Shown here piece by piece: positions 34,630 through 43,881 of a stretch of 64,000 nucleotides of DNA. A model generated the notes under the pieces. It ran no database searches. It saw nothing but the letters and a program-made list of their open reading frames with translations, and was not told where the DNA came from. The translations under genes were made by a program, and so were the position numbers. This DNA is from Acidimicrobiaceae bacterium (GTDB taxonomy: Bacteria > Actinomycetota > Acidimicrobiia > Acidimicrobiales > RAAP-2): the NCBI GenBank assembly GCA_003138895.1, contig PLHJ01000006.1, forward strand, positions 62,001 through 126,000. The letters run 5' to 3'. Each line of letters starts with the position of its first letter. Within the stretch, counting starts at the first letter, position 1.

Positions 34630-35999
34630 GCACACTTTTTCTTCCCGGCTCACGCGTTCACGTTATTGGTTGTGGTGGCGCCGGCATGAGTGGGCTGGCG
34701 AGGTTTTTTCTCGAACGGGGTTGTGTGGTGAGCGGATCAGACGCCGCGGCGAGTGCGGTGACGAGGGCCCTCGAAGATGCCGGTGTGCGTGTCGTCATTG
34801 GTCACGACGCGCGACACGTCGTGGGCGCCGACGTGGTCATTGCGTCACCTGCCGTTGGAATTGACAATGTCGAACGTGTCGCCGCGGTGGCCCTGGGCAT
34901 ACCGTTCGTTGATCGCGCGCACGTTTTGGCCCAACTCGCGAGTGAAATGAACTGCGTGGGCCTTACAGGAACGCACGGTAAAACCACGGCGACGTCAATG
35001 ATGGCGTGCGTGCTTTCGAGCGCCCAACGCCAACCGTCGTGGTTGCTCGGAGCGCCAATCGCCGGACTCGGCGAGAACGGACACCGGGGTGACGGGGACA
35101 CGCTCGTATTGGAAGTGGACGAAAGCTTTGGGTCGTTTTCGTTGCTCACGCCCTCGTCGCTCGGCGTTCTCAATATCGAACCTGATCACCTTGACTTTTA
35201 TGGAACGGTCGATCGTTTGGAGTCAGGCTTTGCTGAACTCATGGAGCGAACACTCGGCGACGTCGTGGTGTGGTTCGACGACGTGGGTGTGGTCCGAACC
35301 CTCGAGTCAGTCTCTCGCGCTGTTCACACCGTTGGTCGAAGCGGGGCGGCAGATTTCGTCGTCAGTGATGAAGCGTTCACGCGTTCGAGTACCCATTTCA
35401 CGCTCACCTGGGATGGAGGAAGCGTCAATGTGGAACTGAACGTTCCGGGTGCTCTCAACGTCGCCAACGGTGCCCTCGTCGCCGCGCTCGCGCTGCGAAT
35501 TGGCGTTGATCCTTCGGTCGTCGTTCATGGTCTCTCCGCCTTTCGGGGCGCGCCTCGACGTTTTGAGCGCATGGGGCAATGGCGCAACATTGACGTGATT
35601 GATGACTACGCACACTTACCGACGGAAGTTTCAGCGACCATTGGCGCGGCACGAACTCTCGGATACGAACACATCACTGCCGTATTCGAACCCCACCGCG
35701 TCACTCGAACAACGCATCTTGGTCAACAATTCGAACACGCCTTTGATGGTGTGGACTCGCTGATTGTGACGGACATCTACACGGCGGGCGAAGAAAACCC
35801 CGACGCCATCACGGGCAACGTCATTGTCAACACCGTACGCGGTGCGTCGACTCGCGTTCAGTGCTACTACGAACCCACGTTGGGCAACGTTGTTCAGCGT
35901 CTTAACAATCTCGTGCACACCACGGACCTCATACTCGTCATGGGCGCCGGCGGTGTCTTTCAGTTGGCGCAAAAGCTGGTCGAGGGGTATTCGCCATGA
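34626..35999 (+). CDS. murC: UDP-MurNAc-L-alanine ligase MurC
   Basis: Adds L-alanine to UDP-MurNAc; 457 residues, GTG start overlapping murG by 4 nt. The UDP-binding Rossmann motif is VIGCGGAGMSGLA, the ATP loop is LTGTHGKTTATSMM, EVDESFGSF and LNIEPDHLDFYG lie in the central domain, and FEPHRVTRT in the C-terminal domain. The common DDYAHHPTE reads DDYAHLPTE and the usual GAGD reads GAGG. The N-terminal and ATP motifs are MurC-like and not MurD-like. Confidence 0.95.
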   Translation: MSTLFLPGSRVHVIGCGGAGMSGLARFFLERGCVVSGSDAAASAVTRALEDAGVRVVIGHDARHVVGADVVIASPAVGIDNVERVAAVALGIPFVDRAHVLAQLASEMNCVGLTGTHGKTTATSMMACVLSSAQRQPSWLLGAPIAGLGENGHRGDGDTLVLEVDESFGSFSLLTPSSLGVLNIEPDHLDFYGTVDRLESGFAELMERTLGDVVVWFDDVGVVRTLESVSRAVHTVGRSGAADFVVSDEAFTRSSTHFTLTWDGGSVNVELNVPGALNVANGALVAALALRIGVDPSVVVHGLSAFRGAPRRFERMGQWRNIDVIDDYAHLPTEVSATIGAARTLGYEHITAVFEPHRVTRTTHLGQQFEHAFDGVDSLIVTDIYTAGEENPDAITGNVIVNTVRGASTRVQCYYEPTLGNVVQRLNNLVHTTDLILVMGAGGVFQLAQKLVEGYSP

Positions 36000-36913
36000 G
36001 TGGGGAAGAACTCTTACGTCTGGCGGGTTCCCGCGCTACGCGCCACGCACCATTTGGTTCGCGAACAACGTACCGCGTGGGTGGAACGTCGTTCATGTTT
36101 TTGGATATTGCGTCACTGGACGACTTGCTTGAACTCGGTGTCGCACTTTCACAGTGCGGTCTGCCCGTGTGCTCCTTGGGCAACGGTTCAAATCTGTTGG
36201 TCGCCGACGGAGAGTTTCCTGGTGTCGTCGTGAAGTTGGGCGAAGCATTTCGTTCGCTCGTATTCACGGGCGACGAAAGCGTCACCGTGCACGCCGGCGC
36301 CGCCCTTGATCTGCCGGTGGCCGCTCGTCGACTCAGCGATCAGGGCATTGTCGGTTTCGAATGGGCCGTTGGAGTACCGGGAACGTTCGGGGGAGCAGTG
36401 GTGATGAACGCCGGCGGTCACGGTGGCGACATGGCGGCCTCGGTGACGGGTGTTCGACTGTGGTCAGTGCCTGCAGCACGCGTGATCGAACGAACGGCGA
36501 AGGAATTGCAGTTTGGCTACCGGCACAGCAGCGTGAGTCACGAAGAGATTGTTCTTGATGTCACCATGCAACTTCGTCGCGGTGACGCTTTGGCGTCGAA
36601 GGGACAACTAAAGGAGATTGTGCGCTGGCGACGAGAACATCAACCAGGCGGGGCCAACGCCGGCAGCGTCTTTAGAAATCCAGTGGCAAACTCCGCGGGT
36701 CAACTTATTGACGCCGCCGGACTAAAGGGTTACCGCGTGGGTGGCGCTCACGTCAGCGAAAAGCACGCCAATTTCATTCAGGTCGATGAGGGTGCTCGAG
36801 CGAGCGATGTTCGTGAACTCATGGCGTACGTGGCGACAACGGTCGAAGCCGTTACCGGCGTTCGTCTCGAAAGTGAAGTCCGTACGGTGGGATTTTCCTC
36901 GGAGGATGCGTGA
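35996..36913 (+). CDS. murB: UDP-N-acetylenolpyruvoylglucosamine reductase MurB
   Basis: FAD enzyme that reduces enolpyruvyl-UDP-GlcNAc to UDP-MurNAc, 305 residues. Its start overlaps murC by 4 nt (ATGA). The FAD-binding part includes LGNGSNLLVADGEFPG and GVPGTFGGAVVMNAGGHGGD; FGYRHSSV, GSVFRNP and HANFI are further conserved segments, and the catalytic glutamate is probably in LESEVRTVG. It overlaps ftsQ by 4 nt. Confidence 0.96.
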   Translation: MSGEELLRLAGSRATRHAPFGSRTTYRVGGTSFMFLDIASLDDLLELGVALSQCGLPVCSLGNGSNLLVADGEFPGVVVKLGEAFRSLVFTGDESVTVHAGAALDLPVAARRLSDQGIVGFEWAVGVPGTFGGAVVMNAGGHGGDMAASVTGVRLWSVPAARVIERTAKELQFGYRHSSVSHEEIVLDVTMQLRRGDALASKGQLKEIVRWRREHQPGGANAGSVFRNPVANSAGQLIDAAGLKGYRVGGAHVSEKHANFIQVDEGARASDVRELMAYVATTVEAVTGVRLESEVRTVGFSSEDA

Positions 36914-37674
36914 GTCGTCGACGACCGACGAGCTCGACGGCGCCTGAGCAAGAAGCGAAACGACCTCGCCGCTCGCCGGTGGTTCGTCGCTTGTTCATCG
37001 CGGCGTTGCTCGTCGCGACACTCGTGGCCGTTGGTGATTGGGTCTTGCACACGTCGACCTTTCGCGTCCACCACGTGGAAGTTGTCGGGGCAACGCATGA
37101 AAGCGATGGCGCAATCATTTTGGCGAGTGGACTGGAAAATCAACCCGCGCTTATCGACGTGTCCGACGGCCTAATCGCACAGCGGCTGAATGGTTTCAAG
37201 TGGATCAAGACAATCAACGTGGTGAAACACTGGCCCAGCACGGTGCGCATTGTTGTTACCGAACGAACGCCCGTGGGAGTCGCGTTCAACACGACAAAGG
37301 TATTGCAGTTGGTTGACGATACGGGACGTGATTTGGGAGTCGCGCCCGCGAACACGAACCTGCCTATGCTCGACGTTACGTCGCCAACAGCACTCACGAC
37401 GTGGCCCTATCGAGGCGTGGGTAAAAACGCTGCGCTCATCGCCGGAGCACTTCCACCCGCGTTTTCGGCACAAGTGGACCAAGTGATTGAGGGCGCGAAT
37501 GGGAACGTGTCACTGAAAATGACGACGCCGGTGACGTTTGCGCTGGGCCCTCCAACGAATCTCACGGCAAAATTTGTGGCCGTAGCGTCGGTGATAACGC
37601 ACGAAACATTGCGCGCCGGCGACGTGGTCGACGTGAGTGTGCCCGATTCGCCGACGATAACGCAGGCGAAGTGA
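36910..37674 (+). CDS. ftsQ: cell division protein FtsQ/DivIB
   Basis: Bitopic divisome protein of 254 residues, GTG start. A basic cytoplasmic tail of about 30 residues precedes one membrane helix (LFIAALLVATLVAVGDWVL). The POTRA domain starts with STFRVHHVEVVGATHES and includes WIKTINVVKHWPSTVRIVV and ERTPVGVA, typical of FtsQ. It interacts in other bacteria with FtsL and FtsB homologues. It ends the uninterrupted chain of overlapping genes; ftsZ follows after 126 bp. Confidence 0.93.
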   Translation: MSRRRPTSSTAPEQEAKRPRRSPVVRRLFIAALLVATLVAVGDWVLHTSTFRVHHVEVVGATHESDGAIILASGLENQPALIDVSDGLIAQRLNGFKWIKTINVVKHWPSTVRIVVTERTPVGVAFNTTKVLQLVDDTGRDLGVAPANTNLPMLDVTSPTALTTWPYRGVGKNAALIAGALPPAFSAQVDQVIEGANGNVSLKMTTPVTFALGPPTNLTAKFVAVASVITHETLRAGDVVDVSVPDSPTITQAK

Positions 37675-37800
37675 GCATCATTTGACCGAGCCTTAGCCGG
37701 TGGCTAGCCTTCGATGAGGCTTAAGGCCACTTTTCAGTGAAATTCCCCCGACGTTCCGGCGAAGTGGGAAAGAATCGCGTTGGACATTCGAGGGGAATTC

Positions 37801-38898
37801 ATGAGTTTGAGCCAGAACAACTACCACGCCGTTATCAAGGTTTTCGGTGTGGGTGGCGGTGGCGTGAACGCCGTGAATCGCATGATTGAGTCTGGTCTTC
37901 GCAACATTGAGTTCATCGCCGCGAACACTGACGCGCAGGCTCTTTTGCAAAGCGACGCCGACTTGAAGTTAGACATTGGTCGCGAGCTGACGAGGGGCCT
38001 TGGCGCGGGCAGCGACCCTGAAGTCGGACGTCTCGCAGCGGAGGAACACCGTGGCGAAATCGAAGAATCATTGCGCGACGCCGACATGGTCTTTATTACG
38101 GCCGGCGAAGGTGGCGGCACGGGAACCGGGGGAGCTCCGGTGGTTGCGGACATTGCTCGTTCCCTCGGCGCTTTGACCATAGGTGTCGTGACGCGTCCCT
38201 TTAGTTTTGAAGGTAAGCGTCGAGCGGCGCAGGCCGAAAAGGGCATTCTCGCCTTGAAGGACAAGGTCGACACACTGATTGTCATTCCAAACGATCGATT
38301 GTTGTCGGTCGCGAACGCGCAGACCTCGATGATTGATGCCTTTCGCATCGCCGACGATGTGCTCCAACAGGGTGTGCGTGGCATAACTGATCTCATTACG
38401 GTGCCCGGACTTATCAACACGGACTTCGCAGACGTAAAGATGATTATGCAAAACGCCGGCACCGCCATCATGGGTATTGGACAGTCCACGGGCGAAGGGC
38501 GCGCCGTTAACGCCGCGCGAGCCGCAATCACCTCGCCGTTGCTCGAAGCGTCGATTGATGGTGCGCGAGGAATCCTCATGAACATTGTCGGTGGTTCGAG
38601 TCTGACGCTGTTCGAGGTCAACGAGGCCGCCGAGATCGTGCATTCGGTGGCTCACCCGGATGCCAACATCATCTTCGGTAGCGTTATTGACGAACACATT
38701 GGTGAGTCGGTGCGAGTCACGGTAATCGCCGCTGGATTTGAACGTTGGGATAACGCCAACCCGCGTCCTAGCGCGCAAACCACGCGAACCCCCGACGTCG
38801 TTGCGAGCCCTACGGTCAACATCTTTGGTGGTGCCGAGGCGAGCGACGATCTCTTTGACGTGGGTGGCGATGATGACCTCCCCAGCTTCCTTCGCTGA
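37801..38898 (+). CDS. ftsZ: cell division GTPase FtsZ
   Basis: Tubulin-like GTPase forming the Z ring, 365 residues from the ATG at 37801 behind GAGGGGAA. The GTP signature GGGTGTG lies near residues 104-110, and the T7 loop [12 protein letters not shown] near residue 210. A variable linker leads to the C-terminal peptide DDDLPSFLR, the docking site for partners such as SepF. ftsA is missing, as usual in actinobacteria, with SepF expected to anchor the ring. The 126-bp spacer upstream may hold its own promoter. Confidence 0.98.
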   Translation: MSLSQNNYHAVIKVFGVGGGGVNAVNRMIESGLRNIEFIAANTDAQALLQSDADLKLDIGRELTRGLGAGSDPEVGRLAAEEHRGEIEESLRDADMVFITAGEGGGTGTGGAPVVADIARSLGALTIGVVTRPFSFEGKRRAAQAEKGILALKDKVDTLIVIPNDRLLSVANAQTSMIDAFRIADDVLQQGVRGITDLITVPGLINTDFADVKMIMQNAGTAIMGIGQSTGEGRAVNAARAAITSPLLEASIDGARGILMNIVGGSSLTLFEVNEAAEIVHSVAHPDANIIFGSVIDEHIGESVRVTVIAAGFERWDNANPRPSAQTTRTPDVVASPTVNIFGGAEASDDLFDVGGDDDLPSFLR

Positions 38899-39547
38899 GA
38901 GCGCTCTTGACGCGCTAGTGCGCGAGAACGTTGAGCGCGTACACGAGAAAATCAGCGCGTGTGGACGCGACGTGTCCTCCGTGCGCGTGGTCGGCGTCAC
39001 GAAAACCTTTGAAGCGCGAGCTGTCGTGGCGGCGGCGAAAGCGGGACTTCACGACGTGGGAGAGAATTACCTCGACGAGTTAGCAAAGAAACGAAGCGAA
39101 TGCGAAAGCGTGGCCGTGCGATGGCAGTACCTGGGTGCACTGCAGTCGAGAAGAATTGCTCGCATTGCCGAAGTGTCTGACCACATTGCGAGTGTCTCGA
39201 GGCTCAAAGAAGTGCACGTCTTAGGTGAACTGGCACAGGCGCCGTCGATCTACCTACAGGTTGACTACACGGGCATGACGCAACGAAATGGCGTGTCGCC
39301 AGAGGATCTTGGCGAGCTGCTGCGTGAAGCAAAGGACGCGGGACTCGACGTGAGAGGACTCATGACGGTCGCGGCGCCCGACGCGGCGCAAGCAATGGCG
39401 TCGTTCGTCGCACTTCGAAAGGCTGTCGACGAATTTGGTCTGGCGGAATGTTCTATGGGAATGAGTGACGATTTCGAGTTAGCGCTGCGGGCGGGCAGTA
39501 CGGAGATCCGACTGGGACGTTCAATCTTTGGTCCACGCCTGCTCTAA
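38870..39547 (+). CDS. yggS: YggS-family PLP homeostasis protein
   Basis: Pyridoxal-phosphate-binding TIM-barrel protein (PLPBP) that buffers free PLP, 225 residues. The start is taken at the ATG pair 38870/38873, inside the 3' end of ftsZ (29-nt overlap); a longer frame runs back through ftsZ. The PLP lysine is in VGVTKTF, with [22 protein letters not shown] and [20 protein letters not shown] following the family pattern. It sits between ftsZ and sepF, as in many Gram-positive genomes. Confidence 0.93.
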   Translation: MMTSPASFAESALDALVRENVERVHEKISACGRDVSSVRVVGVTKTFEARAVVAAAKAGLHDVGENYLDELAKKRSECESVAVRWQYLGALQSRRIARIAEVSDHIASVSRLKEVHVLGELAQAPSIYLQVDYTGMTQRNGVSPEDLGELLREAKDAGLDVRGLMTVAAPDAAQAMASFVALRKAVDEFGLAECSMGMSDDFELALRAGSTEIRLGRSIFGPRLL

Positions 39548-39611
39548 CAGGGCGTGTCTGGGGTGGCCTAACATGGTGGACGGGGCGGCCAACTACCGCG
39601 AGGAGAGTGCA

Positions 39612-40199
39612 GTGGTCAAAGACAGATTCCGAGGCTTTATGGTTTTTCTGGGTCTCGCCGAGGATGACTATGACGATTTCGGACGATCAACTGGCGTTGA
39701 GCGACCCTTCGTTGACGCTCCCGCGTTTGAACAATCGGAACAGCAGTGGGCGAGTGCGCCTGCTCCGGTCTCGTCATCAATGCCTCCGCGACCGCTCGGC
39801 GCACAACGCACCGAGGCCGTACCTCGCGTTGGTTCGCTTAACAACGCTCCGGCGCAACGTCCCATGGTCCGTCCACTCCAGGCGCAGTCAGTTCGACCGA
39901 TCACCACGCTCGCTCAAGCGGACGATGTCATTATTTTTCAACCGACTTCGTATGACGAGTCCAAGAAAATCGCTGATCAACTAAAGGCGAGGCGGCCAAT
40001 TGTCATCAATTTGATGGGCATCGACGCCGATCTAAAACGACGACTACTCGACTTCACGAGTGGTGTTGTCTATACGCTCTCAGGCTCCATAAAGGTCATT
40101 ACCCCGCAGGTCTACATCGCCATTCCGCAGAATTTTCACGTCAATCCCGAGACGTACGACCGACTGCGGCGTCAATTTTCTCCCGCCCGTGACCTCTAA
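39612..40199 (+). CDS. sepF: cell division protein SepF
   Basis: Membrane anchor of FtsZ in bacteria without FtsA, 195 residues from the GTG at 39612 with AGGAGAG upstream. The N-terminal amphipathic segment (VVKDRFRGFMVFLG) should bind the membrane. A low-complexity linker of about 85 residues leads to the globular DUF552 domain with DDVIIFQPTSYDES, IVINLMGID and SGSIKVITPQVYIAIP. It is followed by yggT with a one-base overlap. Confidence 0.95.
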   Translation: MVKDRFRGFMVFLGLAEDDYDDFGRSTGVERPFVDAPAFEQSEQQWASAPAPVSSSMPPRPLGAQRTEAVPRVGSLNNAPAQRPMVRPLQAQSVRPITTLAQADDVIIFQPTSYDESKKIADQLKARRPIVINLMGIDADLKRRLLDFTSGVVYTLSGSIKVITPQVYIAIPQNFHVNPETYDRLRRQFSPARDL

Positions 40200-40441
40200 T
40201 GGGCCTCGTACGAACGCTCATTACCCTTTATATATTTTTAATCATCGCGTCAGCGCTGATGAGTTGGCTTCCGCCCAACGTCGGGGGCACCTTACGCACG
40301 ATTCGCAACCTTCTCACCTCGGCAACGGAACCTCTGCTGGCGCCCATTCGTCGAATTTTGCCACGTTCGAGAAATCTTCCAATTGATTTTTCGCCCTGGG
40401 TCGCGATCATCTTGTTAGAAATCATTGCTCGCATTATCTGA
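40199..40441 (+). CDS. YggT family membrane protein
   Basis: An 80-residue protein with two hydrophobic helices, one at each end, and the family core ATEPLLAPIRRILP between them. Its ATG overlaps the sepF stop by one base (TAATG). Members of this family lie beside division genes in many bacteria and plastids, with suggested roles in division or osmotic tolerance, but no biochemical function is agreed. Confidence 0.93.
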   Translation: MGLVRTLITLYIFLIIASALMSWLPPNVGGTLRTIRNLLTSATEPLLAPIRRILPRSRNLPIDFSPWVAIILLEIIARII

Positions 40442-40487
40442 GTGGCGAGAGCCGTGTTGGGCGCCAAAGCGGGGGTAAGGTAATCCC

Positions 40488-41348
40488 ATGGATAGTCCCA
40501 ACACGCCCCAACAAGCGCTGGAAGTGCTGCGTACGGTTGAATTCAAGTTGGGCCTAAAGGGCTACAACGTCGATGAAGTCGACGAGTTTCTCGAGCGAGC
40601 CGCTGTTGAAGCCGAACATCTGAAGGAACAGCTTCGCCAGCAACAACAGCAGTTGCGTCAAGCAGCCGAACGAATCAACCAACTCGACGGTGATCGTCGT
40701 GGCGCACCAAGTGAAGCGGCGTCGGTGGCGCGTGCGGTTGCTCCACCACTGCCCAGTGACGTTAGTGAGCGCGTTGCGTCGATGATTGCCATGGCGCAGG
40801 ACTTTGTCGAACAGACACAAGGTGCCGCACAGTCCCAGGCGAAAGAAGTGACGACCGCGGCGCAAGAACGCGCTCGTGAGATCTTGGCTGACGCTCAAAG
40901 CCGAGCACAAGATGAACTGACGCGACTACAGGGCCTGAAGCAGCGTCTCAGTGAAGACGTGGAACGTCTGGCTCGCCAAATTGAATCCGAGCGCCAGCGA
41001 CTTCGCACGCAACTTCAAGAGTTCCTCGTGTGGGTGGATGAAAACGTGCAGCCGATGGTCGATGGTTCGCCTCGTCCAACGCAGACGGCTGTCGCACCCC
41101 CACCAGCACCGACACCTGTGCCCGCGCCCACACCTGCTCCCGAGCCCGCTGCCGCGCCAACGCCACCTGTGACGCCCGCGCCAGCCTCACCCAACGCCAC
41201 GGCACCCATTCCCGCGCAGCGCCCCATTATTGATGCGACGCCCGCTCGTCCAACGGCGCCACCTCCCGCGCCCGCCGCCTCCGGTACACCACCGACTATT
41301 GGACAAGTGCTTAATTTTGATCAAGGTCGAAACGACGAACGTCCCTAA
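40488..41348 (+). CDS. divIVA: DivIVA-domain protein (Wag31-like)
   Basis: Coiled-coil scaffold that marks curved membrane at poles and septa, 286 residues. The N-terminal DivIVA domain (about residues 5-60) includes VEFKLGLKGYNVDEVDEFLE. It continues into glutamine-rich coiled coils to about residue 180, then a proline- and alanine-rich tail of about 85 residues made of PxPAP-like repeats. In actinobacteria DivIVA directs polar growth. It lies 46 bp after yggT. Confidence 0.93.
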   Translation: MDSPNTPQQALEVLRTVEFKLGLKGYNVDEVDEFLERAAVEAEHLKEQLRQQQQQLRQAAERINQLDGDRRGAPSEAASVARAVAPPLPSDVSERVASMIAMAQDFVEQTQGAAQSQAKEVTTAAQERAREILADAQSRAQDELTRLQGLKQRLSEDVERLARQIESERQRLRTQLQEFLVWVDENVQPMVDGSPRPTQTAVAPPPAPTPVPAPTPAPEPAAAPTPPVTPAPASPNATAPIPAQRPIIDATPARPTAPPPAPAASGTPPTIGQVLNFDQGRNDERP

Positions 41349-41414
41349 TTCGAGCCACGACTGCTAGAGTCATCGCCCGAGCCCACACTGCTTGCAGTGT
41401 CTAAGGAGTGCTAG

Positions 41415-42455
41415 ATGGCGAAAAGTGCCGTTATTACCAAAAAATCAACCGCAAAGAAGGCCGTAGTGAACAAGTCAGCCGCGAAGAAGCCGGCGCCGAA
41501 AAAAGCGGTGACCAAAAAAGCTGCAAAGAAAGCGACCTCAAAGAAGGCGTCACCAGCGAAAAAGAAGGCGGTCGCGAAGAAGCCGCTCACCGCCTCGCAA
41601 CGAAAGGAACTGGCCCGCAAGGCAGCGCTCGCGAAACAAAAGGCTCTCGCAGCACAAAAGGCTCAAAAGGAACGTCTAGCCAAGGCCGCTGCCGCTGAGA
41701 AGGTTCGTGTCGCCAAGGCCAAGGCGAAAGCAATAGCGACTGCAAAAGCCGAACGCGACCGAGCTACCAAAGCCAAATTGCAAGAAAAACAGCGTTTGGC
41801 CAAGGAAAAGCAAAAAGCAATCGCCCACGCTAAGGCGCTAAAAGAGCGGGCCGCCAAAGAGAAAACGGCGGCCCGAGAGCGAGAAATCAAGCGAAAAGCT
41901 CGTGAAAAAGCTGCGGCGGAATCGAAAAAACAGCGTGAAATCGATGCTCGACGCCGGGCTATCGAAAACGAGCGGCTCCGTAAGCAGCAAGAAATCGAAC
42001 GACGCGCAGCCGAGGAACGAAAGCGCCAAGAGCGTCGAGAGTCCGAAGAGCGCAAGCGCGTTGAAGCTCTCGAGCGCAAGATGCATTCGAAGCCCTACGC
42101 GGATGACCCTGCGTTCCTCGCAGAGATTCGTGAGCTCCTTATTGCCGAACGTAAAGTTGCCGAAGTTCAAATCAGCGTGAATGAAGCGCAAGCCGACGAG
42201 ATGTTGGTGGACCGAGAGCGACTCGAGTACGACGACGAAGACGGTACCAGTGTTGGTTCCGACGTTCAACGTGATCAACTGAAAGAACTCGCACAGCGCA
42301 TGGAGTTGAAGGTCATCGAAATCGATGTTGCCCTTACGCGAATTGACGAGGGTTCCTACGGTCGTTGTGACGAATGTTACGAACGAATCCCTAAGGACCG
42401 TTTGCGCTACCAGTTGCCCGTATTTACGTGCGCGGCCTGTCGGTCGATCGTCTGA
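41415..42455 (+). CDS. DksA/TraR zinc-finger protein with long lysine/alanine-rich N-terminal extension
   Basis: 346 residues in two parts. Residues 1-228 are highly basic: a histone-H1-like tail of AKK and KKA repeats (to about residue 60), then a charged helical region with many AKEK and RERE runs. Residues from about 230 form a DksA/TraR-type domain ending in a four-cysteine zinc finger, C318-x2-C321-x17-C339-x2-C342. The usual family member is 110-160 residues and binds RNA polymerase. The tail suggests DNA or RNA binding, or crowding near the nucleoid (inference). Between divIVA and lspA. GGAG precedes the ATG. Confidence 0.88.
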   Translation: MAKSAVITKKSTAKKAVVNKSAAKKPAPKKAVTKKAAKKATSKKASPAKKKAVAKKPLTASQRKELARKAALAKQKALAAQKAQKERLAKAAAAEKVRVAKAKAKAIATAKAERDRATKAKLQEKQRLAKEKQKAIAHAKALKERAAKEKTAAREREIKRKAREKAAAESKKQREIDARRRAIENERLRKQQEIERRAAEERKRQERRESEERKRVEALERKMHSKPYADDPAFLAEIRELLIAERKVAEVQISVNEAQADEMLVDRERLEYDDEDGTSVGSDVQRDQLKELAQRMELKVIEIDVALTRIDEGSYGRCDECYERIPKDRLRYQLPVFTCAACRSIV

Positions 42456-42910
42456 GCCGTTATCACGTTCCCTTCACGGTGGTATTCGTGGCCCTCGGGG
42501 TCGCGGTTGCGGACAGCCTCAGCAAAATCTGGGCTCGACACTCGCTCGTTGCCGGAGCTAAGCACATACTTGGTCCGCTCTGGTTCCAGTTGCAGTACAA
42601 CGCGGGCTTGGCGTTTTCGTTTCGGGGTGCCGGCACCATCGTGACTTCAGTCATCGTCATCGTCGTGAGCGTGGCGGTTCTCTTGAGCGGCCTTCGTGCT
42701 CGACCCGGTGCATCGTCGTGGGGCTTTGGGTTGTTGATTGGGGGTGGGGTGGCAAACGCTATCGACCGCTTCGCTGCTTCACCTCACGAAGTAACGGATT
42801 TCATTGCCGTTGGTTCGTTTCCAATTTTCAACCTCGCTGACGCGGCCATCACCATTGGCTTTCTCGTTCTTCTCGTGAAACTGCTCCAGGGCGAAAAGCT
42901 GCTGACGTGA
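42428..42910 (+). CDS. lspA: lipoprotein signal peptidase LspA
   Basis: Membrane aspartic protease that cleaves prolipoproteins before the lipidated cysteine, 160 residues, four helices. Conserved segments are NAGLAFSF, GGGVANAIDRF and FPIFNLADAAI; the two catalytic aspartates are in the last two. The start is taken as GTG at 42428, overlapping the previous gene by 28 nt; nearby later starts are possible. A substrate, the lipobox protein at 63300, is in this window. Overlaps rluD by 4 nt. Confidence 0.94.
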   Translation: MRGLSVDRLSRYHVPFTVVFVALGVAVADSLSKIWARHSLVAGAKHILGPLWFQLQYNAGLAFSFRGAGTIVTSVIVIVVSVAVLLSGLRARPGASSWGFGLLIGGGVANAIDRFAASPHEVTDFIAVGSFPIFNLADAAITIGFLVLLVKLLQGEKLLT

Positions 42911-43881
42911 GTGACGACAACGTTCTCGACGCCTTTGACGGCGAGATACTCGATCTCGTTATTCCAGATTCGTTGGCGGGCTACCGCGTGGACCGTGCAC
43001 TGGCACTCCTAACTGGATTCTCGAGGTCGGAAGCGCACCACGCGATCGATGAGGGTCTTGTCAAAATTAATGACCACGTCGTGCGCAAGTCGTCGCAGTC
43101 ACTCGACGTTGGTGATCACCTCTCGGCCGTACTTCCTCTCAGTGACGAAGGTGAAGTCGCACCCGATGCCACCGTCGTTTTTGATGTCGTGCTTGACGAT
43201 CCGGACTTCGTCGTGATCAATAAACCCGCGGGCCTTGTCGTGCATCCCGGCGCCGGTCAACGCGAGGGAACGCTCGTCGCCGGCCTGGTTGCCGCGTATC
43301 CCGAAATGGCGCAGTTGGCCGTTGATGGCTACTGTGACGCACTGCGTCCTGGCATTGTCCACCGTTTGGACAAAGGAACGTCAGGTCTTCTCGTGGCGGC
43401 CAAGACGCCGCGGGCCTTTCTAAGTCTCAGCGATCAACTGGCGGAGCGGACGATGCAACGAACGTATCTCGGCCTCGTTGAGGGCTACGTCGAAGAAGAA
43501 CGTGGGGTAGTGGACGCACCCATTGGACGCTCCACGCGCACACCGACGTTGATGGCGGTGCGTGCTGACGGTCGACCCGCGCGGACGAGTTATGAGGTAC
43601 TTCGTCGCATCGAAAAGCCCCACAACGTGTCGTTGTTGCGCCTGCGTTTGGACACTGGTCGAACGCACCAAATTCGCGTTCATCTTGGAACAATCGGTCA
43701 CCCCGTGGTCAATGACAATCGCTACGGCCATCGTCGTGATCGGCGCTTGCTCGAAGGAAGGTTTTTCTTGCACTCGACGACGTTGCGGTTCGTACATCCC
43801 GTCACGGGTGATATCGTTGACGCGAATGCTCCGCTGCCCCAGGACCTACAAGCGTTGGTACCGGACTTTAAAGACGACTAG
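42907..43881 (+). CDS. rluD: RluA/RluD-family 23S rRNA pseudouridine synthase
   Basis: Converts uridines to pseudouridine in rRNA, 324 residues from a GTG (GTGA overlap with lspA). An N-terminal S4 RNA-binding domain (about residues 18-75) contains SEAHHAIDEGLVKIN. The catalytic aspartate lies in HRLDKGTSGLLV, and RTHQIRVHL is the late conserved motif. The exact target uridine is not deducible, so the symbol is a family-level call. Its end overlaps the convergent sigma factor gene by 4 nt and closes the long plus-strand cluster. Confidence 0.92.
   Translation: MSDDNVLDAFDGEILDLVIPDSLAGYRVDRALALLTGFSRSEAHHAIDEGLVKINDHVVRKSSQSLDVGDHLSAVLPLSDEGEVAPDATVVFDVVLDDPDFVVINKPAGLVVHPGAGQREGTLVAGLVAAYPEMAQLAVDGYCDALRPGIVHRLDKGTSGLLVAAKTPRAFLSLSDQLAERTMQRTYLGLVEGYVEEERGVVDAPIGRSTRTPTLMAVRADGRPARTSYEVLRRIEKPHNVSLLRLRLDTGRTHQIRVHLGTIGHPVVNDNRYGHRRDRRLLEGRFFLHSTTLRFVHPVTGDIVDANAPLPQDLQALVPDFKDD

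Noticed and set aside
34626-35999. murC as a possible MurC-MurD replacement or fusion
   Set aside because: Length and motifs fit a single MurC; there is no second ligase module and no MurD-specific signature.
37821-39000. Two long minus-strand frames (266 and 310 codons) opposite ftsZ
   Set aside because: They mirror ftsZ codons, give Pro/Arg/Ser-rich proteins with no recognisable domain and have no ribosome sites; ftsZ itself is certain.
41090-41300. Proline/alanine repeat region as a DNA repeat or CRISPR-like array
   Set aside because: It is the low-complexity tail of DivIVA in frame; no regular spacer-repeat structure.
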